45,115 nt of DNA from Desulfonatronovibrio sp. (GCA_007121655.1 SKKD01000120.1:1-45115), one strand, 5' to 3'. Positions 9,059 through 18,552 are shown, counted from the stretch's first letter. A program made the numbers and translations. Notes: generated by a model from the letters alone, not told the origin.

Positions 9059-9073
9059 CCCGGCACAGCCGGG
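9059..9073. repeat. Perfect hairpin between lysC and cimA
   Basis: CCCGGC-ACA-GCCGGG, a 6-bp all-GC stem with a 3-nt loop, lies 28 nt after the lysC stop and 55 nt before cimA. No T-tract follows, so it is not a standard intrinsic terminator; it could stabilise the lysC mRNA end or attenuate read-through. Confidence 0.5.
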
Positions 9074-9130
9074 ATAACAGAAACAAAAAAACTGGTAACC
9101 ACGTCAAGGCGCAGTTAGCAGAAGGTAATG

Positions 9131-10756
9131 ATGAAAAAGATTAATATATATGATACCACTTTAAGAGATGGCTCTCAGGCTGAGGATGTTCATTTCTCAA
9201 CCGAGGACAAAGTAAGAATCGCCTGTAAACTTGATGAACTCGGTCTGAATTATATTGAAGGCGGATGGCCGGCCTCCAACCCCACCGATCAGAAGTTTTT
9301 TCAGGAGATTAAGAATTATGCACTGAAGAACGCACGTGTAGCTGCATTCGGCAGCACTCATTCGGCCAAAAAAACAGCAGAAAACGATCCCAATCTTCAG
9401 TCTTTGATCACAGCTGAAACCGAGGTGATCACAATCTTCGGCAAGACCTGGGACGTGCATGTCCGTGATGCCCTGCGGACAACCCTGGAGAGAAATCTGG
9501 AGCTAATTTATAATTCTCTTGCTTATTTAAGGCCCAGGGTAAAAGAGCTTTTCTTCGATGCCGAGCATTTTTTTGACGGATTCAAGGCCAGCAAGGATTT
9601 TGCCCTGTCCTGTCTGAAAAAAGCCATTGAAGCCGGTGCGGAAACAGTGATCCTCTGTGACACGAACGGTGGCACAACACCAATGGAAATTAAGGAAATC
9701 ATCAGTGAAGTAAAAACAAGTATTCCGGAAATTTCCTTCGGCATTCATACCCACAATGATTCAGAACTGGCAGTGGCCAATACGCTTATCGCAGTGGATC
9801 TTGGAGCCGTCCAGGTTCAGGGTACCATCAACGGATACGGAGAAAGATGCGGCAATGCCAATCTTTGTTCCATCATTCCATGCCTGCAGTTAAAGATGGG
9901 CTTTGAATGTATTCCGGAAAACAACTTAAGCCTGCTGACATCCACCGCTCATTATGTGGCCGAGATAGCCAACCTGGGAGCGTTTCACCGTCAGCCTTTT
10001 GTAGGCAGGTCCGCCTTTGCCCATAAAGGCGGGATCCACGTGAGCGCCGTCCGTCGAAATGCACGCACGTATGAGCATATCGTGCCTGAACTCGTGGGCA
10101 ATAAGCAGCGCATACTCCTTTCAGATCTGGCAGGGCAGAGCAATATTCTCTTTAAGGCCAAAAGGTACGGTTTTCATCTGGATAAGGACGATCCGTTTGT
10201 CCTGGACCTTCTTTCCAAGCTTAAAAACCTTGAGAGTCAGGGATATGAATATTCAGCCGCTGAGGCTTCCTTTGAACTTCTTCTGAACCGTACTCTTGGC
10301 CGGGCCAGGAAATATTTTACCCTTGACTCTTACCGGGTTCTGGAATCCAAAAGAGGACGCGAAGAGGAGCCGATCTCCGAGGCAACTGTAATGGTCAGTG
10401 TTGGCGGGATGCTTGAACATACCGCATCCTCGGGCAAAGGACCTGTCAACGCCCTGGATAACTCGCTGCGTAAAGCCCTGGAAAAATTTTATCCTTCCCT
10501 GTCTCAAATGCATCTGGTGGACTTTAAGGTGCGGGTGTTTTCAGTCAATGACACCGGAAATTTTTCCGGAACAGCGTCCAGGGTCAGGGTGCTTATCGAG
10601 TCCGCGGACAAAACCGCCCAATGGGTAACTGTCGGGGTGTCATTTAACATTATTGAAGCCAGCCGTCAGGCCCTCGAGGACTCCCTGAACTACAAGTTGT
10701 TTAAGGATGACCAGGAAAAGCTGACCAAGGCAATAAAAGATGCGGAAAAAGAATAG
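9131..10756 (+). CDS. cimA: (R)-citramalate synthase
   Basis: Condenses pyruvate with acetyl-CoA to (R)-citramalate, giving 2-oxobutyrate for isoleucine without threonine deaminase. The N-terminal DRE-TIM barrel shows 'IYDTTLRDGSQAEDV', 'YIEGGWPASNPTD' and the metal site 'HTHNDSELAVANT'. A C-terminal LeuA-type regulatory domain (from about 400) suggests feedback by isoleucine. The phrase 'GGWPASNP' and the length (541-542) fit CimA rather than 2-isopropylmalate or homocitrate synthase. The track start is ATGATG at 9128; the GAAGG box fits the second ATG (9131) better. It follows lysC, tying together aspartate-family and isoleucine supply. Confidence 0.9.
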   Translation: MKKINIYDTTLRDGSQAEDVHFSTEDKVRIACKLDELGLNYIEGGWPASNPTDQKFFQEIKNYALKNARVAAFGSTHSAKKTAENDPNLQSLITAETEVITIFGKTWDVHVRDALRTTLERNLELIYNSLAYLRPRVKELFFDAEHFFDGFKASKDFALSCLKKAIEAGAETVILCDTNGGTTPMEIKEIISEVKTSIPEISFGIHTHNDSELAVANTLIAVDLGAVQVQGTINGYGERCGNANLCSIIPCLQLKMGFECIPENNLSLLTSTAHYVAEIANLGAFHRQPFVGRSAFAHKGGIHVSAVRRNARTYEHIVPELVGNKQRILLSDLAGQSNILFKAKRYGFHLDKDDPFVLDLLSKLKNLESQGYEYSAAEASFELLLNRTLGRARKYFTLDSYRVLESKRGREEEPISEATVMVSVGGMLEHTASSGKGPVNALDNSLRKALEKFYPSLSQMHLVDFKVRVFSVNDTGNFSGTASRVRVLIESADKTAQWVTVGVSFNIIEASRQALEDSLNYKLFKDDQEKLTKAIKDAEKE

Positions 10757-10831
10757 ACGAACCGAATTGTCTGCTTATTGGATTCAGGATTAAATCTCTA
10801 TTTTGACCTCGATCCATAAGCTCAAAAAAAT

Positions 10832-12034
10832 ATGCAAAAACCCCTTGCCGAAATACTCCGTCCTCAGACCATTGAGGAATTTGTGGGGCAGGAGCATCTA
10901 AGGACCAGGTTGAGGGCCATGATCAAGGGGAAGCGCTTGCAAAGCACTCTCTTTTTCGGCCCTCCGGGCTCTGGAAAGTCAACCTTGGCCTTGATCATTG
11001 CCGGGGAACAGAACCGGAAATATGTAAGACTCAGCGCGCCTGAAACAGGACTGGGAGAGCTGAGGAAAAAACTCGCAGGCATTGAAATCCTGATTCTTGA
11101 CGAACTGCACCGCTTTTCCAAGGCCCAGCAGGATTTTTTTCTTCCCCTGCTTGAAACCGGCGAAATTATACTTCTGGCCACCACTACTGAAAATCCTTCA
11201 TTCAGCGTGACACGCCAGCTTCTGTCCAGAATGAATGTTTTGAAGCTCAGGTCCTTAAGCAGGGAGGAACTCCTGGAGATAGGAAGCAGGGCCGAGGATG
11301 TATTCGAAACTAAAATTCCTGAAAAAAGTCTTGAAATGCTTGCCGCGCTGGCCGGTGGGGATGCCAGAACATTTCTAAATCTCCTGGAATATCTCCGGGG
11401 CATTGATCCGGACGACCTTGATCCGGAAAAACTTAAGGCAATCCTTCCAGACGTTGTGATACGAGGGGATCGTGAAGGAGACACACATTTTGAGCTTGCG
11501 TCAGCTCTCATCAAGTCAATAAGGGGGAGCGATCCTGATGCGTCCCTGTACTACCTTGCCTGTCTGCTGGAGTCTGGTGAGGACCCCAGATTTATCTGCC
11601 GAAGGCTGATTTTGTCCGCATCTGAAGATGTGGGGCTGGCCGAGCCCATGGCCTTGCCCATGGCCGTATCATGCCAGCACGCCGTGGAATTCGTAGGGAT
11701 GCCGGAAGGATTCATTCCCCTGGCGGAAACCGTGGTTTACCTGGCCCTGGCTCCCAAGTCCAACACCGCCTACGCTGCTTACCTGACTGCCCAGAAGGAA
11801 ATCCGGACAAACGGACCCAAGCCTGTGCCTCTGCATCTCAGAAATCCATCTACCAGTCTGCACAAGGAATGGGGATACGGCCAGGGATATAAATATCCCC
11901 ATGTTTATCCAGAATCCTGGACGGTCCAGGATTATCTGCCCTCGGAACTGTCGGGAAGAAAGTTTTATTATCCAAAAGCCCAGGGAGTTGAGCCAAGGCT
12001 CCTTGCCTGGCTGAAGAAAAGAAGAAAGATATGA
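10832..12034 (+). CDS. rarA: Replication-associated recombination ATPase RarA
   Basis: A 400-residue AAA+ ATPase of the RarA/MgsA/WRNIP1 family, which acts at stalled replication forks. Walker A is 'GPPGSGKS' (43-50), Walker B 'ILILDELHRF', sensor region 'LLATTTENPSFSV', and the family-specific end contains 'LILSASEDVGLAEP' and 'YKYPHVYPESW'. The N-terminus 'PLAEILRPQTIEEFVGQEHL' supports the ATG chosen, although the ribosome site is poor. It is somewhat shorter than the E. coli protein. It ends the plus-strand run; convergent with the YprB-like gene 112 bp on. Confidence 0.94.
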   Translation: MQKPLAEILRPQTIEEFVGQEHLRTRLRAMIKGKRLQSTLFFGPPGSGKSTLALIIAGEQNRKYVRLSAPETGLGELRKKLAGIEILILDELHRFSKAQQDFFLPLLETGEIILLATTTENPSFSVTRQLLSRMNVLKLRSLSREELLEIGSRAEDVFETKIPEKSLEMLAALAGGDARTFLNLLEYLRGIDPDDLDPEKLKAILPDVVIRGDREGDTHFELASALIKSIRGSDPDASLYYLACLLESGEDPRFICRRLILSASEDVGLAEPMALPMAVSCQHAVEFVGMPEGFIPLAETVVYLALAPKSNTAYAAYLTAQKEIRTNGPKPVPLHLRNPSTSLHKEWGYGQGYKYPHVYPESWTVQDYLPSELSGRKFYYPKAQGVEPRLLAWLKKRRKI

Positions 12035-12146
12035 TTGAACGTATCTTCAATAAAGCTTAACATGTTTAAATATATTTCTTTTTTTAAAATTACAGCCTTG
12101 CAATGGGATTTTTTTGATCGCTCCGGCAGGTAAGGATTTTCAATAT

Positions 12147-12986
12147 TCAGTCAATCCTGTACTGCTGCTTGATTCTTCTGATTGTAGAGGCATCTGCCTT
12201 AAAAGGATTTACCGGAGGTTTGGGAAGATCAAGGCGATCAACATGAAGGGGAATATCACACAACTTCCGGTTATAAGCCTCTACCATTAAATATTCTAGA
12301 CTGAGCACGTCCTGAACGTTGTAGGACAAAAGGGTTTCCAGAGATTTGTCATTATGGTTCTTCTTGTAGTCCTTCCATAAAAGAACAGCGAAAAATCCGT
12401 CCATATCTTCCAGACAGCCTGTCCTGCCGATGTTTAACCGACGTTCACATGCTTTCAACCCGCCAGAGTATCCAAGGCTTCGCAAAACATATCTTAAGTC
12501 AATATGTGCATGAGAAATACTGATGCCGAAATATTTCTCAATAAAGGGGAGATCAAAGGTTTTACCGTTATATGTTACAATAACCTTATATTCCATGATG
12601 TCATGCCTGAACTCCTCCAGATTTTTCCCCTGGATGTAATGCCTGACACTTTTCCCGTCATAAAGAGCAATTGTGGTGATAATGTCCCCGAAACCTCCAA
12701 GGCCGGTTGTTTCAATGTCAATATAAGCAGTTGAGTTTCGATATTCTTTGAAAATTCTCCAGTGTTCCCCCGGGGGCAAGTTCCGGCTGAAATATATCGC
12801 GTCCCCGGCTTTAAGCTTATTTATTGATAAACATATATGTTCGGAAATTGTTTTTTGTCTCAGCACAGACAGGTATCCAGGAGGTCTTTTGATAAATTCA
12901 TCCATTGACCCTATTCCGCCGGTCCAGAATTTTTTTTCTGTGGCCAATCCAATGGATGGAATCTGCACAAAACTATGATTAAGCAT
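12147..12986 (-). CDS. YprB-like ribonuclease H-fold nuclease
   Basis: A 279-residue protein with an RNase H-like 3'-5' exonuclease domain from about residue 80. DEDD-type motifs are visible: D90 and E92 in 'YIDIETTGLGG', 'VTYNGKTFDLPFIEKYF', 'HIDLRYVLRSLGYSGGLKACERRL' and a late 'YNVQDVLSLEYLM'. This order is that of the YprB/RNase_H_2 group, whose substrate is not firmly known. The first 80 residues match no motif I recognise. The ATG at 12986 is accepted; a later Met at residue 28 is possible. Neighbours give no functional hint. Confidence 0.82.
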   Translation of the reverse strand: MLNHSFVQIPSIGLATEKKFWTGGIGSMDEFIKRPPGYLSVLRQKTISEHICLSINKLKAGDAIYFSRNLPPGEHWRIFKEYRNSTAYIDIETTGLGGFGDIITTIALYDGKSVRHYIQGKNLEEFRHDIMEYKVIVTYNGKTFDLPFIEKYFGISISHAHIDLRYVLRSLGYSGGLKACERRLNIGRTGCLEDMDGFFAVLLWKDYKKNHNDKSLETLLSYNVQDVLSLEYLMVEAYNRKLCDIPLHVDRLDLPKPPVNPFKADASTIRRIKQQYRID

Positions 12987-13418
12987 TTTTGTAGTCTTTT
13001 TCCTGTAGTTACTGATTATGCAGTCAATTAATTAAAAGGGTGCAGCATTCCCGCCCGGGCTTTTATCCTCTAGCATGATCACCCTGTAAATGAACGTAGA
13101 TTTAAACCTGCATGATTATGATCCTTTTTGCCTGGCAGAAATAATTTTTTTAATCAGAGATCAATTTGTAATAGTCTTCTCAAATTTTATGATCCTCCTC
13201 AGTATATCCAGAACCACACATCAGCCAGCCGGAATCATTAGTTTTGGCGCATGCCGTCATTTTATGGTTTTGGGAAAAAACCTCAAGACTTGATTTTTCA
13301 GTTTGAATAATTAAAAGTTATGTAAGGAGATTTTCCCGAAAACATTACTGAAATTTTAGATGTGAACTTTTATCTCAAATGAATTTTTTCCACAGGTGTT
13401 TACAGGAACGATGTTAAA
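12987..13418. other. Gene-free AT-rich stretch (432 bp)
   Basis: No convincing gene. The only track ORF (13090-13293) has no recognisable family and a poor start. The stretch holds the upstream regions of the YprB-like gene and of the membrane-anchored gene at 13419. I see no strong hairpin with a T-tract and no repeat. A small RNA or a decayed gene cannot be excluded. Confidence 0.5.
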
Positions 13419-14045
13419 ATGAGCAGCAACAGACGACATATAAGCCTGCCGGTTTTCGCAGGCCTGATAATTATTACAGCGATTATTACTGCATTACTAA
13501 CACTGTTGGTTGCCAGGGTCTGGTTGTTCACGCCCGAGGTTACTCATGTTGTCCTTGAACCCCGGGAGACCGAAGTGCTCAACAGGAAACTCCAGGTTTT
13601 GGAAAAGGCATCTGAAGATGATCTTTCTGCCGGGAGATATCGGGAGCATCCTGAAGACCGTGTTATCCATCTCACGGAACGCGAAATCAACGCCATAATC
13701 TCAAGATCTCCGGATCTTGCCGGCAAGGTAGCCATTCATTTGTCGGAGAATATAATCTCGGCTTCGATACTTGCAACATTCCCCGAGGACTTTCCTGTAG
13801 TTTCCGGAAGAACTGCCAGGGTGGAAACCGGCTTAAGGATCGGACATACCGGAAGCAGACCCAGCCTTATCATTGAGGGGGTCAGTTTTATGGGAGTGCC
13901 TTTACCCTCAGCTTGGCTGGGCGGTCTAAAGGGCAGAGATCTGTTTTCTCCGGAAAGTCAGGACGGGAGCATCGGGCAGCTCTTTAAAGGGGTGAAGGAT
14001 TTACGGGTGGAGGACGGAAGAATCAGAATTGAATTGGCTGAATGA
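13419..14045 (+). CDS. Membrane-anchored protein of unknown function
   Basis: I do not recognise this 208-residue protein with confidence. It has one N-terminal membrane segment (about residues 10-34, 'VFAGLIIITAIITALLTLLV') and a periplasmic domain with beta-rich character. The stretch 'IHLTEREINAIISRSPDLAGKVAIHLSENIISASI' resembles YpmS/DUF2140-like proteins, where a helix 'lte-ein-ii' precedes a lipid-binding-like sheet; this is a tentative resemblance. It stands alone, preceded by 432 bp without genes and convergent with the ADP-ribosylglycohydrolase. Confidence 0.7.
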   Translation: MSSNRRHISLPVFAGLIIITAIITALLTLLVARVWLFTPEVTHVVLEPRETEVLNRKLQVLEKASEDDLSAGRYREHPEDRVIHLTEREINAIISRSPDLAGKVAIHLSENIISASILATFPEDFPVVSGRTARVETGLRIGHTGSRPSLIIEGVSFMGVPLPSAWLGGLKGRDLFSPESQDGSIGQLFKGVKDLRVEDGRIRIELAE

Positions 14046-14130
14046 GAAAGCCGGAGGTCAGGAGCTTCAGAGCAGCCTGTCATCCGGAGTGATTCGGTCT
14101 TCTCCGGGCACATCAAATCAGGCCTGCTGT

Positions 14131-14913
14131 TCATTGCTTGTTATCGTTACAGTAGCGCAACATGAACATTTTTGTGATGTTTCCAAGCCTTTCATCAAGA
14201 AGTTCATAGACCTTGTCCCGGATGTGTCCTGGCACACCTCCATAGAAAGCCTGGGCAATTCCGCCTGTGATACAGGCCAGAGTGTCGCTGTCTCCGCCAA
14301 GAGATATAGCGGTGCGTATGGCGTCCTCATAATTTGTGGAGTCCAGGAAGGACCTGATAGCCTGAGGCACCGTGCCCTGTGAGGACACGTCGAATACGTA
14401 TGCAGGGCGGATTTCATCAACATGCCTGCTCAGGTCGTAACCGAACCTATCTTCAATGTATTCCTTGATTTTCTCTTTGGTCTTGCCCTGTCTGGCTAAA
14501 AATATCGCGCTTGCCGTAGCCTGTCCCCCTTTGATGCCCTCAGGATGGTTATGGGTAATTTCGGTATATTCCCCGGCCCTGGTTAAAGTTTCTTCCAGAT
14601 CGTCGAAGGCGTACCCTGCAGGGCTTATACGCATGGCCGCCCCGTTGCCCCAGCTATTGTAAGGGCCAAGTTCAGTATTTTGAGCCCAATTGTGAAAACT
14701 TCCTCCGTAACCGGCATCAGGATACCATTGGTAGAAGCGCCGAAGGTTTTTCTCATAGGGTGTACCGGTAAGAATGGTATCAGCCAGGGCTACTGTCAGG
14801 ACTGTGTCGTCAGTGAAGAAACAGTTGTCTGGAAACAAAATAAAATTTTTGGTTTTTATATTGTCCCATTCGTAAACCGATCCAATAATGTCACCGGCAA
14901 TGGCTCCGATCAT
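14131..14913 (-). CDS. ADP-ribosylglycohydrolase family protein
   Basis: A 260-residue DraG/ARH-type hydrolase that would remove ADP-ribose from a protein, nucleic acid or small molecule. Metal-binding motifs are present: 'GAIAGDIIGSVYE' at the start, 'FTDDTVLTVALAD' with the paired Asp, and 'SLGGDSDTLACITGGIAQAFYGG' near the end. The track begins at a TTG (14922) that lies directly on the Shine-Dalgarno; AAAGGAGG sits 9 nt before the ATG at 14913, which is therefore the better start. No ADP-ribosyltransferase (DraT) or nitrogenase gene is nearby, so the target is unknown. Confidence 0.9.
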   Translation of the reverse strand: MIGAIAGDIIGSVYEWDNIKTKNFILFPDNCFFTDDTVLTVALADTILTGTPYEKNLRRFYQWYPDAGYGGSFHNWAQNTELGPYNSWGNGAAMRISPAGYAFDDLEETLTRAGEYTEITHNHPEGIKGGQATASAIFLARQGKTKEKIKEYIEDRFGYDLSRHVDEIRPAYVFDVSSQGTVPQAIRSFLDSTNYEDAIRTAISLGGDSDTLACITGGIAQAFYGGVPGHIRDKVYELLDERLGNITKMFMLRYCNDNKQ

Positions 14914-15079
14914 GACTGGCAACCTCCTTTGGATTTTGATGAACAGAAAAAACTACATTAGAAGTTTTTAATGACAATAAGGGCTGAGGTCAGTCAAGTC
15001 AGCTCCATTCAATCCAATAGGAGCATGTATGAAAGATATTATGAACAAACATATACAGCCCTTGTTATAAAATCAGCCT

Positions 15080-17167
15080 TTATTTCAGATTCTGATCTGT
15101 AAAATCATGTTCCAGGGGTGAATTCTCAGGCTCCCAGGTGTCCCTTGACCGGATTTCGCCCTTATCAAACAGGAGATAACTATAACTTCCGTAATGGGGA
15201 ATTCTGCGAGCCGCATCTCTGGCTGCTTCCGGAGAAGAGGAAATAAAATAGGCCCATGTGGTGTCAGGCCGTCCTCCAGGATTCAGAGCCACAAAGAGAG
15301 CTTTTTCCTGACCGCTGACGCTCATGGAATCAGATAAAAAATCCCCGGCTTCAAGCTCTTTTCTTTCAATCAGATCTAAAAGGGGATCAGCAAAGTTTCT
15401 GGGCAGACCAAGGAAAAGAACATCATCATTATGCATTTTTTCATTCGCAAAGTTTTTTTCGCTGACCATTCGCACATCCTCCCGGTTCAGCGTCTGCAAG
15501 AGCATCCCGGCGGCCAGGACCTCTTGTTCGGACAGACCGTCTGCAAAAACAGCGGTCAGGGATTCAGAACCCCGGACACTTTCCACCGTAGGGGCGATTT
15601 CCTCCGGATGCAGACGGCGGAAAATATGGGTCTCAGGATCCACTGATAAACGCAGGGGCATTGATTCCGATTTCAGTACAAAAGACTTTTCATCACCTTC
15701 CATCAGTAATTCAGCTTTAACAGGCTGTTCTTTTGTTTCAAGATAAAGAGGCAGGCGGAGCTTGAAAAAGGGTTCTTCCTGCCGGACTATTCCTCTAACT
15801 GTCCAGTCACCCTCCTGGCCGGTGAAACTGACTTTTTGCAAGGTAAGCAGGGGAGCGCCCGGTTTTTGCACCCATTGTTCAAAAAAAGGTTTAAGATCCT
15901 TGTCAGCCAGATCCGAGAAGAGCTCTGCAAAATCATTCCAGCCGACTTCCTGGAACATATTCTCCCCGGCCATCAGGCGAAGGCCGTTCCAGAACACTTC
16001 ATCACCGACCTTTTTGCGCAGCATGTGAAAGATCATTGCTCCCTTGCCGTAGCCGATTACCTGGCTTTCACGACTGTCCCGACTCATGAAGCGGCTCAAT
16101 GGAAAATCGTTTTTTTCCGTGACCAGAGAGGAGTAACCACGCAGGATTCTTCGACGGTATTCATGGGCTTCTTTGTCTGAACTGTGCTCAAGGAGAAGAT
16201 AATCAGCCACATAGGTAGTGACGGCCTCAGACCAGTTGCCCTGGCTGTAGTCCACCCTGACCCCGTTTCCCCACCAGGAGTGTGCAATCTCGTGTGGCAG
16301 GCTGGTTTCCATGATAAAAGGCAGACGGATCACAGCGCTTCCAAGCAGAGTCCAGGAGGGAAAACCGTAACCCGTGGGGAAAAAGTTTTCCACCACTGCA
16401 AATTTTTCAAAGGGGTAAGGACCAAGAAGCTCCTGGTAAAATTCCAGGTGCCTGCGCGTGGCCTGTAAATAATCAGTCTTCAGATCAGTGCTTTGGGGAT
16501 AGAAGTAGGTATATACGGGGATGTCTCCATCCAGATCCGTACCGACCTGGTACGGACCCGCTGAAAGGGTAAGATCCCTCAGAGGATAGTCCACTTTCCA
16601 CACAGACCGGCTGTGTTCGGAAGTTGTTGATTGTTCAACCAGTTTGCCCGCTGTCACTGCGAGGTATCCTGGTGGAGCGATAATGGTTATGCTCCAGGTG
16701 GCGGGACCCTGCCTTGGGTCGGGATACCAGCCGCTGCGCCCCGAAAGAAAGGAGCCTTCTTTTTTTATGGTGGAGGAAACCCCCTGAGTGGGGTCCTCGG
16801 TGTATCCAGGATGGACCTCGTCATCAAAAAGACCCTGGTAGGATATTTCCAGGGTTGCTTCCAGGCCATTTCTTTCCCGGGGTAATTTTACTTCAAGTAT
16901 CCCGTTGGAAAAGGTATAAGCCAGTTTTTTGCCCTCGAGATTTACTTGATTGACCCGGGCAGAATGGGCCAGCAAAAAATGCATTTCCGGTTTTGCTTCA
17001 GGCAGGGTTATACTGGCTTTGCCCAAAAGCTTCTGCCTGTCAGGTAAGAGCTTAACTTCCAATTCATGATGAATTTCAGGTTTTTTTAGGGCCATTGAGG
17101 AGGCTGTGAAAAAAAAGCTGAAAAAGACCAGGAGAAATGCGGTGGTGCGTATCTTATTAAATGACAT
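15080..17167 (-). CDS. Exported M1-family metallopeptidase
   Basis: A 695-residue zinc peptidase with a signal peptide ('TAFLLVFFSFFFTASSMA'). The zinc motif HEXXH is in 'SLPHEIAHSWWGNG', and the third ligand Glu is in 'GNWSEAVTTYVADYL' with 17 residues between, one fewer than in classical M1 enzymes. The GAMEN exopeptidase motif is not conserved; the corresponding region reads 'FFPTGYGFPSWT'. This suggests a divergent M1 subgroup with unknown specificity. The last 170 residues after the catalytic region are not recognised. It lies 41 bp after radA and is probably the last gene of the hpt-radA unit. Confidence 0.85.
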   Translation of the reverse strand: MSFNKIRTTAFLLVFFSFFFTASSMALKKPEIHHELEVKLLPDRQKLLGKASITLPEAKPEMHFLLAHSARVNQVNLEGKKLAYTFSNGILEVKLPRERNGLEATLEISYQGLFDDEVHPGYTEDPTQGVSSTIKKEGSFLSGRSGWYPDPRQGPATWSITIIAPPGYLAVTAGKLVEQSTTSEHSRSVWKVDYPLRDLTLSAGPYQVGTDLDGDIPVYTYFYPQSTDLKTDYLQATRRHLEFYQELLGPYPFEKFAVVENFFPTGYGFPSWTLLGSAVIRLPFIMETSLPHEIAHSWWGNGVRVDYSQGNWSEAVTTYVADYLLLEHSSDKEAHEYRRRILRGYSSLVTEKNDFPLSRFMSRDSRESQVIGYGKGAMIFHMLRKKVGDEVFWNGLRLMAGENMFQEVGWNDFAELFSDLADKDLKPFFEQWVQKPGAPLLTLQKVSFTGQEGDWTVRGIVRQEEPFFKLRLPLYLETKEQPVKAELLMEGDEKSFVLKSESMPLRLSVDPETHIFRRLHPEEIAPTVESVRGSESLTAVFADGLSEQEVLAAGMLLQTLNREDVRMVSEKNFANEKMHNDDVLFLGLPRNFADPLLDLIERKELEAGDFLSDSMSVSGQEKALFVALNPGGRPDTTWAYFISSSPEAARDAARRIPHYGSYSYLLFDKGEIRSRDTWEPENSPLEHDFTDQNLK

Positions 17168-17208
17168 TCAAATCTAATAAAACCAGATATGGATTATGGC
17201 AAGATCAG

Positions 17209-18537
17209 TCAGCTAAAGAACAGGCTTTGCAGGTCCATAATAGTGGCCAGCCCAGTTTCTGAACCGCTGTGCCTGGGTGAGAAGACAGGCTTGTAACCAA
17301 GCTTCATAGCCTGCTTCATTCTCAGGTCATGACCCAGTACAGGCCTGATCTGGCCGTTTAGATCAACTTCGCCCCAGAAAACCGATCTCCCGGGCAGGCT
17401 TATGTTTTTAAAAGAGGATAAAACAGCAGCCACTAATCCCAAGTCCATGCCCGGATCGCTCAGGCGCAATCCCCCTCCGATCTTGGTATAAATGTCAGAC
17501 TGGGCCATGTTTACGCCCAGTTTTTTTTCCATTACCGCAAGAAGAAGATGTAATCTGTTCAGGTCGAATCCCAGGGCTGTTCGCCTTGGTATGGCCAGGA
17601 ATGAAGAGCTGGCCAGGGCCTGCACTTCCACGGCCAATGGTTTCTGTCCATCTACTGCCATGACCACTGCCGAGCCGCTGAGTTCGGGATTCCTGGCCTG
17701 AAGAAAAAAGGTCGAGGGGTCCCGGACCACGTTCAGACCAGTAGAATTCATTTCGAACATGATCAACTCGTTGCTGGGCCCAAACCTGTTTTTAACAACT
17801 CTTAAAATTCGGAAAAGGTGTTCCTTGTCCCCTTCAAGATAAAGCACAGTGTCCACCATGTGCTCCAGGAGCTTTGGTCCGGCAATCTGTCCTTCCTTGG
17901 TTACATGACCCGCAAGAACTACACAGGTGTTTGATTCTTTGGCCTTTTGAATCAGTTTTGAGGATACGGCCCTGATCTGAGATGGAGTTCCCGGAATGGA
18001 CTCCAGTCCGGGGCTGCTTATGGTCTGGACGGAGTCTATTATCATCAGCCGGAGATTCCTTTCGGAACTGAAAGGTTCCAGTACATCCTCCAGAGAATTG
18101 GTGGCAATTGCCCTTACCCCGCTATCCAGGAGATTCAGTCTCTGAGCCCTGGACCTGATCTGAGGCAGTGATTCTTCTCCACTCACATAAAGGGAGCAGC
18201 TTCCGTTTTCAGAGACTGCAGCACAGAGCTGCAAAAGAAGGGTTGACTTTCCGATACCCGGCTCACCGCCCAAAAGAATAACCGAGCCGGGAACAATTCC
18301 CCCGCCTAGAAGATCATTCAATTCTTCTGTGCCTGTGTCCAGAAAATCGGCTGGATTTATGTCTGCGGACTTAATATCCTTGGGTATATTATCAGACTTA
18401 AAGCTTAGTTCTGAAACACCGGATTCCTGTTGACGGGGTTCCAGACTGTTCCATTCCCCGCACCTGGGGCATTGTCCCTGCCAGCGCGGAGAATGAGCAT
18501 TGCATAGGGTGCAGATGTAAATGCTTTTGGTTTTCAA
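17209..18537 (-). CDS. radA: DNA repair protein RadA
   Basis: RadA (Sms) is a RecA-like, DnaB-like helicase that processes recombination intermediates. All features are present: a zinc finger C9-X2-C12...C23-X2-C26, Walker A 'GGEPGIGKSTL', the RadA-specific 'KNRFGPSNE', and a C-terminal Lon-protease-like domain ('GGLRLSDPGMDLGLVAAVLSS'). The length of 442 is normal. The track start is TTG (18535-18537), without a clear ribosome site but placed just before the zinc finger; no ATG is available nearer. It sits 15 nt after the zinc-ribbon gene. Confidence 0.96.
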   Translation of the reverse strand: MKTKSIYICTLCNAHSPRWQGQCPRCGEWNSLEPRQQESGVSELSFKSDNIPKDIKSADINPADFLDTGTEELNDLLGGGIVPGSVILLGGEPGIGKSTLLLQLCAAVSENGSCSLYVSGEESLPQIRSRAQRLNLLDSGVRAIATNSLEDVLEPFSSERNLRLMIIDSVQTISSPGLESIPGTPSQIRAVSSKLIQKAKESNTCVVLAGHVTKEGQIAGPKLLEHMVDTVLYLEGDKEHLFRILRVVKNRFGPSNELIMFEMNSTGLNVVRDPSTFFLQARNPELSGSAVVMAVDGQKPLAVEVQALASSSFLAIPRRTALGFDLNRLHLLLAVMEKKLGVNMAQSDIYTKIGGGLRLSDPGMDLGLVAAVLSSFKNISLPGRSVFWGEVDLNGQIRPVLGHDLRMKQAMKLGYKPVFSPRHSGSETGLATIMDLQSLFFS

Positions 18538-18552
18538 TGGATTATGCAGGTG

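Noticed and set aside
13090-13293. 67-aa ORF in the long gap
   Set aside because: Starts without a good ribosome site and resembles no family; kept only as a note in the gap entry.
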